Below are positions 11,170-22,146 of a DNA stretch of 64,000 bases, piece after piece. The stretch is from Hydractinia symbiolongicarpus (taxonomy: Eukaryota; Cnidaria; Hydrozoa; Anthoathecata; Hydractiniidae), in NCBI RefSeq assembly GCF_029227915.1, contig NC_079888.1, positions 4,599,001 to 4,663,000 on the forward strand. Reading direction: 5' to 3'. Every line of letters begins with the position of its first letter. The first letter of the stretch is position 1. Below the pieces are notes generated by a model. It did no database searches. It had not been told where the DNA came from and worked only from the letters and a program-made list of their open reading frames with translations. Both the position numbers and the translations under genes were made by a program.

Positions 11170-11742
11170 TACCAACGTTAAAAAAACAAAAAAAACGCAG
11201 ACACAAAAAAAAAGAAAATTGCAGAAGAATTTATTTTAATTAAATAATAATAAACTTATAAAAAAACAAACAAAAAACCAATGCTGAATTTATGTAGAAA
11301 GATTTTCTACTTCGTGGGTGGTAATAATAGAAAAAAGGAAAGGAAAAAAGTAATTTAATTTAAAGAAATAGAAAAAAGGAAATGGAAAGTAAATATTTAA
11401 TAATTAAAAAAGATTAAATGGTAATGAGATGGTCAAACTTAAATAAATTAAAATAGAATTAAAGTTAAAAATAATCAATGTTAAAAAAATAAAAATAAAA
11501 GATTTGATTTAATTAAATGGTAATGCACTAATGTAATAGAAAGAATATGAAGCCGAAATACATTTGAGAATTTATTTCGAAACCGTCTGAAATTGTTATT
11601 TCAGAAATATTTTGAAATATTTTAAACCATTTCGAAAGCTTTCGAAAGTATTTCGAATTGCTCTGAAATTAATTTCGAGACATGCTGCAAAACATTCACA
11701 GGTTTTTTAAAGCAAGAAAATTCTGCAAATCGATTTGTATAA

Positions 11743-11907
11743 TCTATATTATAATACCCGTATACGTCTGTATGTCTGTCCGTCCGTCCGTCGTCCGTGC
11801 GTGCGTCACGCAAAATGGTAGCTTAGCTGCGCAGGTAGCGAGCCGCACGCAATGCAGTATAAAAAGGACGGGCGAACCTGCGGATTTTTCCACGGGCTAA
11901 CGATTAG
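11743..11907 (+). mobile_element. Short non-autonomous Helitron-like element
   Basis: The 5' end is A^TCTATATTATAATACCCG. The 3' end has an imperfect hairpin (around a TGGATTTTTCCACG core) followed by TTAG^T, a mutated form of the CTAG^T seen in sister copies. Length is 165 bp. It contains runs of GTCC/GTCT and GTGC, and a GCTTAGCTGCGCAGGTAGCG core shared with the copy at 57382-57531. It is nested inside the MADF element. Confidence 0.7.
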
Positions 11908-12192
11908 TTTTATATATTTCGAAATAAGTTCAAAGCTGCCGACAACAAAGTGCGCATTTTTCTGACGTTTATGTGAAGCTTTTATGCATTCTCTTTTCTT
12001 TTTTCTTTTTTTTAACGCGATTAACAGAAGAAAGCATAAAAATGAATGAATACGAAGCAGACACAGATCCGGTTTAACAAGCACAGACTCGAGGAAACAA
12101 ATGTGGAAACAGAAAGAGCACTATCTTCGATTCATAAAAATGGAAATGACAAAGTTAGAAAAAGTAAAAAAGAAGCAAAGAGAAAAGAATGA

Positions 12193-12689
12193 TGTCATGA
12201 TGATACTGTGCGATTAATTGAAGAATGGGGTAAAATGGATGTGCTATTCAATGTTAAAAACCCATTATACGCAAACAAGGATGAAAAACAAACGCTTTGA
12301 AAAGCCTACTAAGTGAATTACACAATGCTGATGCACTGGCGGCAAGTAATGAAATTACTAACAAAATGCATAGTCTTAGAGTTTACTATTCCGCACAAAG
12401 GAGAAAGTTCGATTCGTTGAAAAAAAGTGGAGCCGGTGCAGATGAGATGTATCAAGTCAAATGGCCGTATTATGATAGTTTATCGTTTTTAAACGATAAT
12501 TTACTCGTGAGAAACACTACCAGTAATATAACAGGTACACCTTATGCTTCAAGTGTTTGTTCAGATGAAACCAGTTCCGTTGATATATACCATACTCCCA
12601 ATCCTCCCTTAAACAAAAGTAAACGAAAAATTGGAGCTTCTTACGATAAACAAAGAGAACAATTTTCAAATAAATCCGTTCTTCTCTAG
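12193..12689 (+). pseudogene. MADF-domain protein gene with one frameshift
   Basis: The first frame (about 12193-12297) gives DDTVRLIEEWGKMDVLFN, the start of a MADF domain, and stops at TGA 12298. The next frame (12297-12689) continues with LHNADALAASNEITNKMHSL, then a basic RRKFDSLKKSGAG and QVKWPYYDSLSFL, the end of the domain. A one-base indel near 12290-12298 separates them. The remaining ~60 residues are polar and Lys-rich. Its domain end resembles the MADF protein at 316-950, but the two elements have different TIRs. Confidence 0.65.
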
Positions 12690-12899
12690 ATAATGATTTT
12701 TTACTGAATGGTTTCACACAACGCGTCCTATTTTTAGGATGGACAATACCAACGTGCTTGCCGTCTACGGGTCCAAAACAATTCGGAGATTGCCACCATT
12801 CTTCCGTTTATTTATTTTTATTTTTATTTCGAAGTATTTCTGAAATAAAATTTTCAGATGGTTTCGAAATAAAAATTTATTCCGGCCTTAACGAAAAAT

Positions 12900-14080
12900 A
12901 TTTTCTTTATTGGGTTAATGATTTATTTATTTATTTATCTAGAAGAATTGTTTTTACTTTGTGGGTGGTATTGCAACTAAGTGCAACGAGAGTTAGGCTA
13001 TCGTGACAGAACTAATTTGTAAATATTTAATTTTTATGTGCTAACCTTTATCTTTTTCGTTTATTTCCCTTTTGGGCTGGTGTGTTTATCAATACAAAAT
13101 ATTATTATTTCTTACCACTGTTGCACATATTTCATTTATTTGAGCAAATAATTTCGATATTCGTACTATAACATTTTTTATCACGACACAGTAAAGTTTA
13201 AAGGGAAAAGACGTATAATGGAGATTGGAAAGCATTTTAAGTACTGTCCGGTTGCTCATCTCAGCTTTTTCAAATGCAGTAAAATACCTGTGTGCAAAAT
13301 AAAAAAGAAATGACGATTCTGTTGTGCGGACAACAGAAACAACAATTTAGGCTGATTAGCGAAAACACAACTGTACTACTTTATAAGCACTATTGCTTGT
13401 GGTGAAAAACTTTCCGTGAATGTATTACAACTTCTGAAAGTATACATTACCATTACCTTAGTTTTGTAAAAGGTATTTTTAACTAATTATAAAAAATATA
13501 GCTACCTTAACAACATGGATTTATGTTCGCGTTGATTAATGATTGCAGTGTCTGACAACGGAAAAATTCCTTCGCATGCGGAATAACACTTCGCGTTAAT
13601 TAGTTAAGTGTTAATTTTTTCTTTAGTTCGGTTTGAATTTTGATATTCTTATAAAAAAGAACGTATTTACCGTGAACCATCACATTTTTAAAATCGTTTC
13701 CTCAAAAAATTATTTTTTTAAAAGTATCGCTGGTCAGCCATTTAGCAGCTTAAAAGTGCATAAACTTAGTGGCTACATCTACATTAAGTTTTTATTGTGT
13801 CCAAAATGTTTATTTAGAAACTGATCAGATTCATTTAAAAGGCTTTAAAACCTAGCATGGTTTGTAGTCACAGGCCAAGCAGCATACACCACTTTGTGTT
13901 TTTCAAATGTAAATCAAACAACAGAATTGGGTGTGCCATTTTACCCTGCGTGAGGCCTGCTTTTTTACTACACAAAACTGCGCGCATGCCCTTTGTTCTT
14001 AAAAGGAAATTAAAACAACTACGTCAAGCGGAAAGTGGTCTTTTGTTTCAGACTTTACTAAAAATTCTTTTTTAAATGCG
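12900..14080. other. Non-coding stretch, no gene seen
   Basis: AT-rich DNA. Open frames at 13633-13824 and 13857-14075 lack recognisable domains and splice context. Nothing supported. Confidence 0.45.
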
Positions 14081-14084
14081 AAAA

Positions 14085-14225
14085 CAAATATTTCGCAAAT
14101 TAAACTTTCGCGAGTTGTAGGTAACAAATATTTCGCGAGAATAAACTTTTGCGAGTTATAGAAAACAAATATTTCGGGAGAATAAAATTTCGCGAGTTAT
14201 AACAATTCAATGTTTCGCGGAGCCT
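14085..14225 (+). repeat. About three tandem copies of a ~57-bp TTTCGCGAG-rich unit
   Basis: A unit of the form AACAAATATTTCGCGAGAAT followed by AAACTTTCGCGAGTTATAG recurs about three times with point changes. CpG-containing TTTCGCGA motifs are frequent here against the AT-rich background, and recur near 37.7 and 58.9 kb. Confidence 0.55.
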
Positions 14226-14568
14226 AACTTAGGTTAAGTAGAAAAAAATTACTAGTAAAACCCATATATTTTTTATATATTAAACATGAGCCATAATAAT
14301 TAAATAATTTAAAGAAGCAAGGATTTATTAACAATAGTAAAAATTCTATTACGTCATGCAATTTGTTTTTTTTAATATGAGTCAAAGCTTAAAACCCAAA
14401 CTACAATGAAATTATTTTAAGATTCGCCATTATCTATTTCGTTGCTGGAGAAGACATTTCTTGGTAAGATCGCAAGAAAAGGTACGATAATGTTGAAGTA
14501 GTTTTGTTCCAAAAATGTCTAGTCACTTTTCTGAGACTATTTTCTTTCTTTCAAAGGGTAGTAGTAAT

Positions 14569-15434
14569 TGCGTATAATAATAGAATGTGTGTTTTTTGTG
14601 TCTGTCTGTCGTGGCGTTTGCAAAGAGGATGTTTTTACGTCTCACTTGTTTACCAACAAATTACTATTTTGTTGACGTTAATACCAAAATTTGACGTCAG
14701 TACATTTATTATGCCATTGCAAAATTTGAGGCTTAAAAACTTGAAAACGCATGGTCTCCCGCGTTGGTAACTAGCGACCACTTCAAACCAATGTTAGGTC
14801 AACTTCTGAAGACTGGGTCAACCCATCCGTTTCTGGACCAACGGATTGATAACGTTATCAAAAACCCCTAAAAATCGGTCGTCAAAAGCACATATTATAC
14901 ATTTTCTTAATCTGTGTTTTAAGCTCTATACGATGTAGGCAACAGGTAAATGAATGTTTAAAAAAGAACATTTTTGTGCATTAAGTCTTAGCTAACAATA
15001 GCGAAGTTTTAAACCCTTTATCTCCATAACCGTTCGTCGAAAGTGCCTCTACACATTTTATTGATCAGTTTTTTAAGAACTACACGGTAAATGTAATGAG
15101 TAATGATCAAAGCTGCACCACAATCCTATACATTTTTTTGATTTACACGATAAAGCCAACAGGTTTTTAAAAAAAAGATAGTACTTTAGCAGGTCTATGC
15201 TGATGTGAGCAAAAGTTTTAAACCCTTATATCTATTTAACCGTTCCACATGATCCTATGCATTATTCTGATCAATGTTTCAAGTTCTTCACAATAAATGC
15301 AACGGGTTAATGAATGTCCAAAGAACAAAAATTATTCCTGGAAGGGTCATTGCGGACGTCATATTAAGTTTAATAACAAGTGTTTTCCATCGTTTTTTTA
15401 TCTAAGTGGATTTTTCTACAGGTTCAACGACTAG
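14569..15434 (+). mobile_element. Non-autonomous Helitron-like element, long form
   Basis: The 3' end is CAACGACTAG^T at 15434, with a weak hairpin context (TGGATTTTTCTACAGG). The 5' side near 14569 reads GTATAATAATAG followed by TGTCTGTCTGTC. The interior is clearly homologous to the element at 60801-61525, including ATACATTTTCTTGATC-like and TTAAACCC-TATCTC-like segments repeated inside. No protein is encoded. The 5' boundary is approximate. Confidence 0.65.
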
Positions 15435-15439
15435 TAAAA

Positions 15440-15890
15440 AAACAAATTAACATAATGAAATTGGATGTCTAATTTGTTCAGGGCGTGCAAATTAATGGCC
15501 GATTGATTCGTAGTAAGAAATATCTCATTGATTAATAAAGGAGGTCGGCTGTGGCGAGTACTTTGTTTCGACTATCATTCTTTTATCGTCTTCCTCCAAA
15601 CCAATCATCCATTTTTACCGAATTTGTTTTTCTGCTAACTGAGTTTGTTTTCTTTTTAAGCGCATTAAGAATCCAATACTTAAAAAATACAAAGTTCAGT
15701 TTTTAGTTAAAAATGTTATTTGTATATAATTTGTTTTCGACATTTTATATAATCAGCCAGTATTTCTTTTAGTTAATAAGCAGAGTTATTTCGGTGGAAT
15801 TTTTTTGATAAAAAGTGACTACATTTTTGTGCAAATGAATAAAAAAAATCCTGTTTTACCAATAACCCTGTCAGTATCTCTTTTCTTCTT
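15440..15890. other. Upstream region of the GPCR gene
   Basis: Non-coding. A good splice acceptor (TTTTCTTCTTAG) ends at 15892, two bases before the GPCR start codon, so an untranslated leader exon upstream is likely. I cannot place it. Confidence 0.4.
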
Positions 15891-15893
15891 AGA

Positions 15894-16901
15894 ATGGACA
15901 GTTCCAACAACCTAAATACGACGATAGCTAACTACACAAGACTCTTTCCATGCTATGAAATCGTCAAAAATTATGCCGTTGATGGTCCGAAAAAGGTCGA
16001 TAACATTATCTTGATATCTTTGTATGGTTTAACGGCATGTTTTATCACGATTCTAAATGCTCACATGTTTAATATTTTAAGACAAAAAAAAGACCGAAAA
16101 CGTTCAAATGTCCAGTTTATGATTTTAACTTTCTCTGATATGATGAATGGAATGATATCGCTACCTGTTGTAATGCTTAAATTCATTGACTTTGGTGATA
16201 GTCTAAATTGCAAAGTACGAACGGTAGTGCAATTCTTTTATCTCTTTCCTGTGACATATTCATGGTTAATTACTGTTGGAATATCCATTGACAGACTTAT
16301 AGTTGTATTAATGCCAAAATTACATGAAAGTTTTATGAACCGAATTAACTTACTATATCGCGTGTTTTGTTTATTTTTTTGCATAGCCTTAGCAACGCAA
16401 ACAACGTATAATTATTGGAAATTCGGTGCAATAGCAATAACATTTAAAGGGGCTGATGAGCGGAAGGCACTGGAACATGGTGTTCCGCAAATTATTGGAG
16501 AAGCCTGCGTTATATTTACAGTCTGTGTATTACAAGTGTCGCTTGTTGTCGTTGTCAACAAAAAAGCGCGCGTTATGAAACGAAGCAGAAATAACAGAAA
16601 CAGCTTCAATCAGAAGGTAACAAATAATCTCAGTTTGTTAATTCTGTTCAACGTTCTAACAACTCTTCCGCGAATGGTAATTCATTCGATGCAGGTGTAC
16701 CACCCGTTACTTGTTGATAAAAGGAAGCGGCTAGGTAATTATTTAATTGAGACTGGTGTCTTAATCTTACATTTCAATTCATTCTTGAGTGCGCTGGTGT
16801 TATTGAGAAGAACATCTACCTTTCGATCTGGCAAACGAAAGCAAATCAGTTGTAAATTACAAAAGGTTCTGAATATGCATGAGCTAAACACAAAATTATA
16901 A
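15894..16901 (+). CDS. Rhodopsin-like (class A) G protein-coupled receptor, intronless coding exon
   Basis: 335 residues in one open exon. Seven hydrophobic segments are visible at about 36-60, 72-96, 108-132, 150-168, 196-221, 243-265 and 282-304. Class A signs: N-glycosylation sites in the short N-terminus (NTT, NYT), the TM2 Asp in FSDMMNG (D82), a Cys before TM3 (C106) and D-R at the end of TM3 (D133-R134). Divergent points: the DRY motif is DRL, and TM7 has HFNSFLSAL where NPxxY is expected. The third intracellular loop is short and basic (KKARVMKRSRNNRN). It should sit in the plasma membrane and signal through G proteins; the ligand cannot be guessed. A single-exon coding region and loose motifs are typical of lineage-expanded orphan receptors in cnidarians. 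Start chosen: the first ATG after the acceptor. Confidence 0.85.
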   Translation: MDSSNNLNTTIANYTRLFPCYEIVKNYAVDGPKKVDNIILISLYGLTACFITILNAHMFNILRQKKDRKRSNVQFMILTFSDMMNGMISLPVVMLKFIDFGDSLNCKVRTVVQFFYLFPVTYSWLITVGISIDRLIVVLMPKLHESFMNRINLLYRVFCLFFCIALATQTTYNYWKFGAIAITFKGADERKALEHGVPQIIGEACVIFTVCVLQVSLVVVVNKKARVMKRSRNNRNSFNQKVTNNLSLLILFNVLTTLPRMVIHSMQVYHPLLVDKRKRLGNYLIETGVLILHFNSFLSALVLLRRTSTFRSGKRKQISCKLQKVLNMHELNTKL

Positions 16902-17975
16902 AACTAATTTTAATTTCAATAACCGTTATACAATATTAAAATAATTCAGCTTCATTTAATGCTTTCTTAAGTGATTGTACCACGAAATGACGTTTAACCA
17001 TTTCATTATTTATTTATTTATTTGTTTTGACTTTTTCTTCTTGTTGACTTTATGATATACTTATCTCATTCACTGTTAAGCAATTTTGAAATCCAATAGA
17101 AATTTCAGTTTACTTGCCTATATTTTGATATCTCAAAGATAAGAGGTCACGGGTTATAGCTAACATGCCAGTACCTCCCCTTTGCTGCGACCCCAATAGA
17201 ATAGCTTCGAGGTCCGAGGGTTAATAACTCCCGAACGAAATCTATAACAAAAACAATTTTGTTTTTTGCTACGGCTTTGAATGATGTTCTTTTTTTCACA
17301 AAGCAATTTCATATAGAAGTAATTAATTATCAACATTTCGAAATCTTTTTTTATTTAAAATGTCGTCACGTATTTATTTTTCAGTGCAATTGTGACGTAG
17401 CTGATTGTATTGTTCAAAAATCCATAAGTAAAAATAAAAGTTGCGTTACTACAGGCTAAAATCAGGCTAAAAAAGGGACAGGTTAGACTTTAGTTGTTCT
17501 AGTAAGAAAACATCTATTAAAGCAAAAATCCACTTCGATCGCAAAGCACGATGTACATAGCGCGACGCGGTGCGGTCGTGCGTCCTAGCAGCACCAAGTT
17601 TACTGACAAAAAAAATGCGAGCACATACTAAAAATTGCGGTGATTCAAGCAAACTCATTGGTCAAAATTAATTATTGTACACCTGCAGCTTTTTCAGCGC
17701 TCATAAACATATAGCACAATATTGAGCACTGTGCTGTGTGCTCCTTAAACCGACGTGCTAAAAGATCGAAGTAGACTTTTACCTTTATTCTAATGACGGT
17801 AATCTTAAAGTCCATTGGCTTCTTGTACATCAGTATCCATTAAGCTCTGGAATGCTGGAAAATACTGCTCAAAAATAAAGCCAAAATAAGAGAGTACGCA
17901 GTCTGTTCATGATTGACTTGAATTTTATATCTTCAGTTATTCAAAGACACGACTTCAGTCTTTACTTCAGGCCGA
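16902..17975. other. Intergenic region between GPCR and receptor gene, no gene seen
   Basis: AT-rich DNA. A GC-richer patch at 17535-17600 (CGCGACGCGGTGCGGTCGTG) has no coding or terminal-repeat support. The two flanking genes are convergent, so both 3' untranslated regions fall here. Confidence 0.45.
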
Positions 17976-17979
17976 ACTT

Positions 17980-20900
17980 TCAAAAACTTTCCTTCACCAG
18001 CTCAGGCGATATTTCGTAACCAGCAAATTTATTTGTGCTTTTGTTTTCCTCTGCACTAATATATGGTGGTAAATCAATATATTGCTTTGTTGATTTTTCT
18101 AAATCTTGAAGACCTTCTTGCCTTGCTTCGAACTGAATGAAACCTTTTCCATCTTTTCCAGTTTCATCTTCAACCAACTCAGGAGAAACTTCGTAACCAC
18201 ATGCATTCGTTATGTGAGGTTCATTTCCCGAGCCTGACAATGTACTAGCGTTTAGTTTTGAATACTCACTCTCCTTCCCTACACCTGTGAGCTCAACGTA
18301 GGCAGCTTCTTTTCTTTTAATTAGTGATTCATTGTTATTCCAAGCTTCCTTCTTCTCTTTGCTTTGGTTATGTTTGTATTTAGCGAAGAATAACATCACT
18401 ACAACCGCAATCAAAACAACCACCACTATAGGAACCACAATGTATACAATTTTTGAAATACTTTTCCTCTGTTTGGTGTTCTGATCAAGAGATAAGGTCT
18501 TATCTAAATAATGAAAAAGAAGATATGAGAATAAACATATAGCTAATAATTTTATCAAGGCAAAATATTCCATTGACAATTTTTGTTAACGTAGGACAGT
18601 AAATTAGTTAGTTGTTTTCATTGTATCAAATTCTTGTTAAACCATCATCAGTGTGGATAGCAGTAAAACGTTACAGCTCGCTTCGCTGGCAAAAATTATA
18701 ATAATAAGCTTGTCGCTTGTATGGCCTAAAAAACTGCAAAAATAAAAACAACATGCAAGGAAATAATCTTAGTACCTTCAATCACTCTTAGAAAATACAA
18801 TTTGCCATCGTTGCAGGTGTATGTTTCGTTATCCGAGTATTCTATGTTTCTTATCATTAGGCTGGTTTCGTTCATCGCGTATTTTTTACTCTTTTGAATA
18901 TTTTTACCCTCAAATGACCAAGGCACATTTCGAATTGAACATGTTAGAAGCACGTTTCGATTTCGGATAGTCTTAATGGTAAAACTCCCTAAAACGATGC
19001 AGAAAAATTGTAAAGTTTCTTTAATAAAAGTTCTTTAGCCTCTACAGTATCCATTCTGTGCTAAGATTATTTTATACTTTTGCTTCGTTTGCCCCCTTTG
19101 ATACCTTTGATACCTTTAAAGAATTAAATTATCAAATTATAGTAATAACTCTGCAAGTAATAATGAAAAAAGGGTAGATAGACAATAAAGTCTCCTGAAA
19201 GGAACCATAAATACGGTAATAAATGAAAGTATAGTAAAGATTTTGATTGCAGCACAATGTTTTTACGCATTAAATGAACATAAATCAAATTTCAAAACCA
19301 AGCAGGAAATCCAAAAATAACTCAAACTAAAAAACTTGATATCGTTTTAAGGTGGGTTCACAGTCATTCGTCGTAGTCATTCGAATAAGGAGAATACAAA
19401 AAATCTATTTGTTGCGAATGGTGGTGAATGAGAGAAAGTTACGCAGTATATTAAAATAAATATTGAGCATGTTCAGGTTCATGGTCACTTACAGCACATG
19501 CGTATAATATCTTACACTCTCATTGTGCTTTCTAAAATTAAATCCTAATTTATCATTATTATTACTTTTATTTACTCAGGATAGCTTCTTAAGTAAGTGG
19601 TGACGTCCTTAACATATGGGCTCACAATGTTTAGAAAGGATGTTGTAAAAAAATGAAGAGCCATAATTGATAACAACTGAAAAATTATTTCAGAAGATAT
19701 TAAAATTAGAATTTACCACGGGTATGTCTCTTGCCATACCAAATAGAGTTAACAACAACAACAATAAATACGATGAAATAAAAAAAATTAAGAAGGCCTA
19801 AGATAGAGGTACATGAATTTTATCTGCAGATCAAGTAGCTAATGTATGTTACCTGGCACGCTACAAACTTGTTTTTTGCAAAGACATTTTGGACTTATTG
19901 ACGCATAATACGTTATTTTAACTTGTGGATCAACACAATCTTCCAAGGTAGTTTGACATTGAACGTCTTGGCATGCCACCTGCCCAAGAAGCGTGCACGT
20001 GCAATTCTTGCAACTTTGTGATATTTGATGCATTTGACTGGTGAATCGTTGACCATCTTTTTGGCAATCCTCTAAATACGAATATATACATTGTCTAATA
20101 TATGTCATTGTCCAACTGTTTCATTCGTCTCAAATGTGTCAAAATTAGCGTATGAAATTTGAGACTATTCTAATAACGGCATCATATTCAGCTCTGTGTT
20201 TATATTCTATCTGATTTTCTTATATTGGAATCTAACTGAGGTTTGCCTTAGTTACATAACCTTCTCACATTTTAAATTCAACATTATTTTTCTTCTCATA
20301 TTATAAGGTTTTTAAAAATATACCTTCTTTACATACCCTTGCAGATATATCCAGTGTATCCATGATATTTTTTCTGTAATTTGATAGTTGTTCGATGCAG
20401 AAAACAATTGTTTCCATCTGGTGCTAATTCATCAGATTTGCATGTTACTGCATAGCATAGAGGATTACTATCGCATTTTTCGACGCACTCCTCTTCATTT
20501 AATGTGTGCACTTCGAAGTACGATTTGAATAATGTGAAGGGCTGCTTAAGACATTTCCCTGAACATATGAAATTCTCAAGCATAAAAAACAGTCTAAACA
20601 CAGAAGAAACAAGAATTTTGTGAAAGAAAAAAAACAATAGATGTATTTTCTTAAAGAAGCCACAAAACTGGATTATCAAAAAAAAACTTTTTTTGTGGTC
20701 AATTCAAAATGACTTATTTTATATTTGGCTACTTTTCATTAAAAATTATTAATTTTTGAGCACTTTAATTACTCACTTTCTGCATGATACCAAAAAGGTA
20801 TTATAAACTAGTCGTTAACCCGTGGAACAATTCATGGGTTCGCCCGTCAGTTAGTCACACGTTGTTTCGTGTGCCCGTGGTACGACGTTTTTCCTGTAGA

Positions 20901-21275
20901 CAGACAGAATACGGCTATTATTAAAAAGAGAGTAATCGGATTATCGAACCATTTTGCAAGCCAATCTCACTGATTTATAATGACGGTAAAAACACATGCT
21001 CTTAGAAGAATGATGACAACAATATTGCTGACATAAGCAAATTTTATTTCTGTAAATTAAATCATTTCCTTTTGTACTACATTTCTACCAGGTTTTATCA
21101 ATATAGGTAAAAACATTAGTTCAGGTGTATAAATCCCTTACCCCCGCCCCTCTCCCTCAGGATATTCGGTACCCAAAAACATAGCTATTATAAAGTTGAA
21201 AAAGAGAAAAACCTTACCGTTGACATACCACGCATTGAAAGAAGATATAAACAAAACTAACATCCCTAGCTTCAT
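17980..21275 (-). CDS. Single-pass receptor: signal peptide, PAN/apple, VWC-like, Ig, TM, ITAM-like tail
   Basis: Five exons (21218-21275, 20337-20558, 19853-20071, 18776-18988, 17980-18503) give 411 residues, and every intron is phase 1. Residues 1-19 are a signal peptide (MKLGMLVLFISSFNAWYVN). Residues 20-94 form a PAN/apple-like module with seven Cys (EEECVEKCDSNPLCYAV). Residues 95-166 are VWC-like (CKNCTCTLLGQVACQDVQC). Residues 168-237 form an Ig-like domain with Cys, Trp and DNETYTC. The transmembrane helix is about 256-278. The tail has YVEL (Y306) and YSKL (Y318) spaced as an ITAM, YxxL-x8-YxxL; SEYSKL also fits an ITIM. Further on are YIDL (Y379) and a duplicated GY-E-[VI]-SPELV. 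Expected role: cell-surface recognition with SH2-mediated signalling. Hydractinia allorecognition (Alr) proteins also pair Ig domains with such tails, but this domain set differs, so I do not call it Alr. Intron 1 carries a small Helitron. Confidence 0.82.
20808..20929 (-). mobile_element. Short Helitron-like element in intron 1 of the receptor gene
   Basis: The minus-strand 3' end has a decayed hairpin (CCCATGAATTGTTCCACGGG), then TTAACGACTAG^T. The other end, near 20929, reads TCTTTTTAATAATAGCCG followed by GTCTGTC runs. It is about 120 bp and the same family as 57382-57531. Confidence 0.65.
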
Positions 21276-22140
21276 GACGCATATGAAACTCTCTTTGTTT
21301 CTCTGTTTTTCTTTAAACTTTAAATAATTAACAACACATGGTAAACGTTATGTCAGCAACAGCTTGCAACATTCTACATAATACATGTTTTGTTTTGTCA
21401 GAGATGTTATTAAAATTGCTATTTACAAGGACAGTTAATGATAATGTTGTCATTAAAAAACCAAAAGTAATTTTTTACGAAGTTTTATGAAATCGGTAAA
21501 AACGGAAAAACGTTAGTAGTTGAGCTCGGAAAATTTTTTATAGTTAGCACATTGGCACTGTCACTGAATGCCATACGTATATTGGGCCTAGACATCCCGG
21601 AATTATTATCAACGTTTGTATGCTAAAAAAAGCCAGTAAACAAAAACTTTTCCCGTTGGACAGTTTACTAACGACTAACGACAGTTTCCTAACGTCATTA
21701 CAAATAAAGGAAGATATTTATACTCAAAAACTGTTTTTCAAATTGCAAAGCGGAAAACGTAATGTGTAAACATTCATCAAAATTTAAAAACTCTGCTTTA
21801 TGGAGCAGCAATTCTGTCTCGATACAACTCTAGTTGTTTAGCCAGCCTAATATTGTGTCTCTTAGAACGATAATTAGTGTTAATACAATATTGTTTCGTC
21901 TCCACACAAAGTGGTTACATAACAAAAAGTGAAAGTATATTTAATACTTACTAGTCTAAACACTTTTGGAAGTGACTGTCGACACTTGTGATCGATTGTT
22001 ATGAAAAAATATTGAACAAAAGCACGTATTTTTTATATTTACCTCCAAGTAATCTTATGTCACGAGTTTAAAAACTTACAGTATGAAGTCTAGAAATTTG
22101 TTAAAGAAAATTCCATAAACTTTCCAGCAGGATGTAATTA
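21276..22140. other. Upstream region of the receptor gene, no gene seen
   Basis: AT-rich DNA that should hold the promoter of the minus-strand receptor gene. I see no clear TATA box or other element. Confidence 0.4.
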
Positions 22141-22146
22141 TGAGTA

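Larger units (their letters stand above)
11552..12887 (+). mobile_element. Harbinger-like element with MADF gene and long terminal inverted repeats
   Basis: The ends are inverted copies over roughly 60 bases. The left end (11552-11615) carries TTTATTTCGAAACCGTCTGA. The right end, complemented, reads GGCCGGAATAAATTT and then almost the same motif. A small Helitron sits in the left part and a frameshifted MADF gene in the middle. No transposase gene is present, so this is an internally deleted, probably non-autonomous copy. Superfamily assignment rests on the MADF gene and the GGCC-type ends. Confidence 0.6.

Noticed and set aside
10840-11175. 111-residue minus-strand frame
   Set aside because: It runs through the tRNA-Lys gene and the 3' end of tRNA-Trp; no coding features.
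17980-21275. Calling the receptor an Alr allorecognition gene
   Set aside because: Only the Ig plus tyrosine-motif tail is shared in kind; the PAN and VWC-like modules are not part of the Alr layout I know, and no direct comparison was possible.
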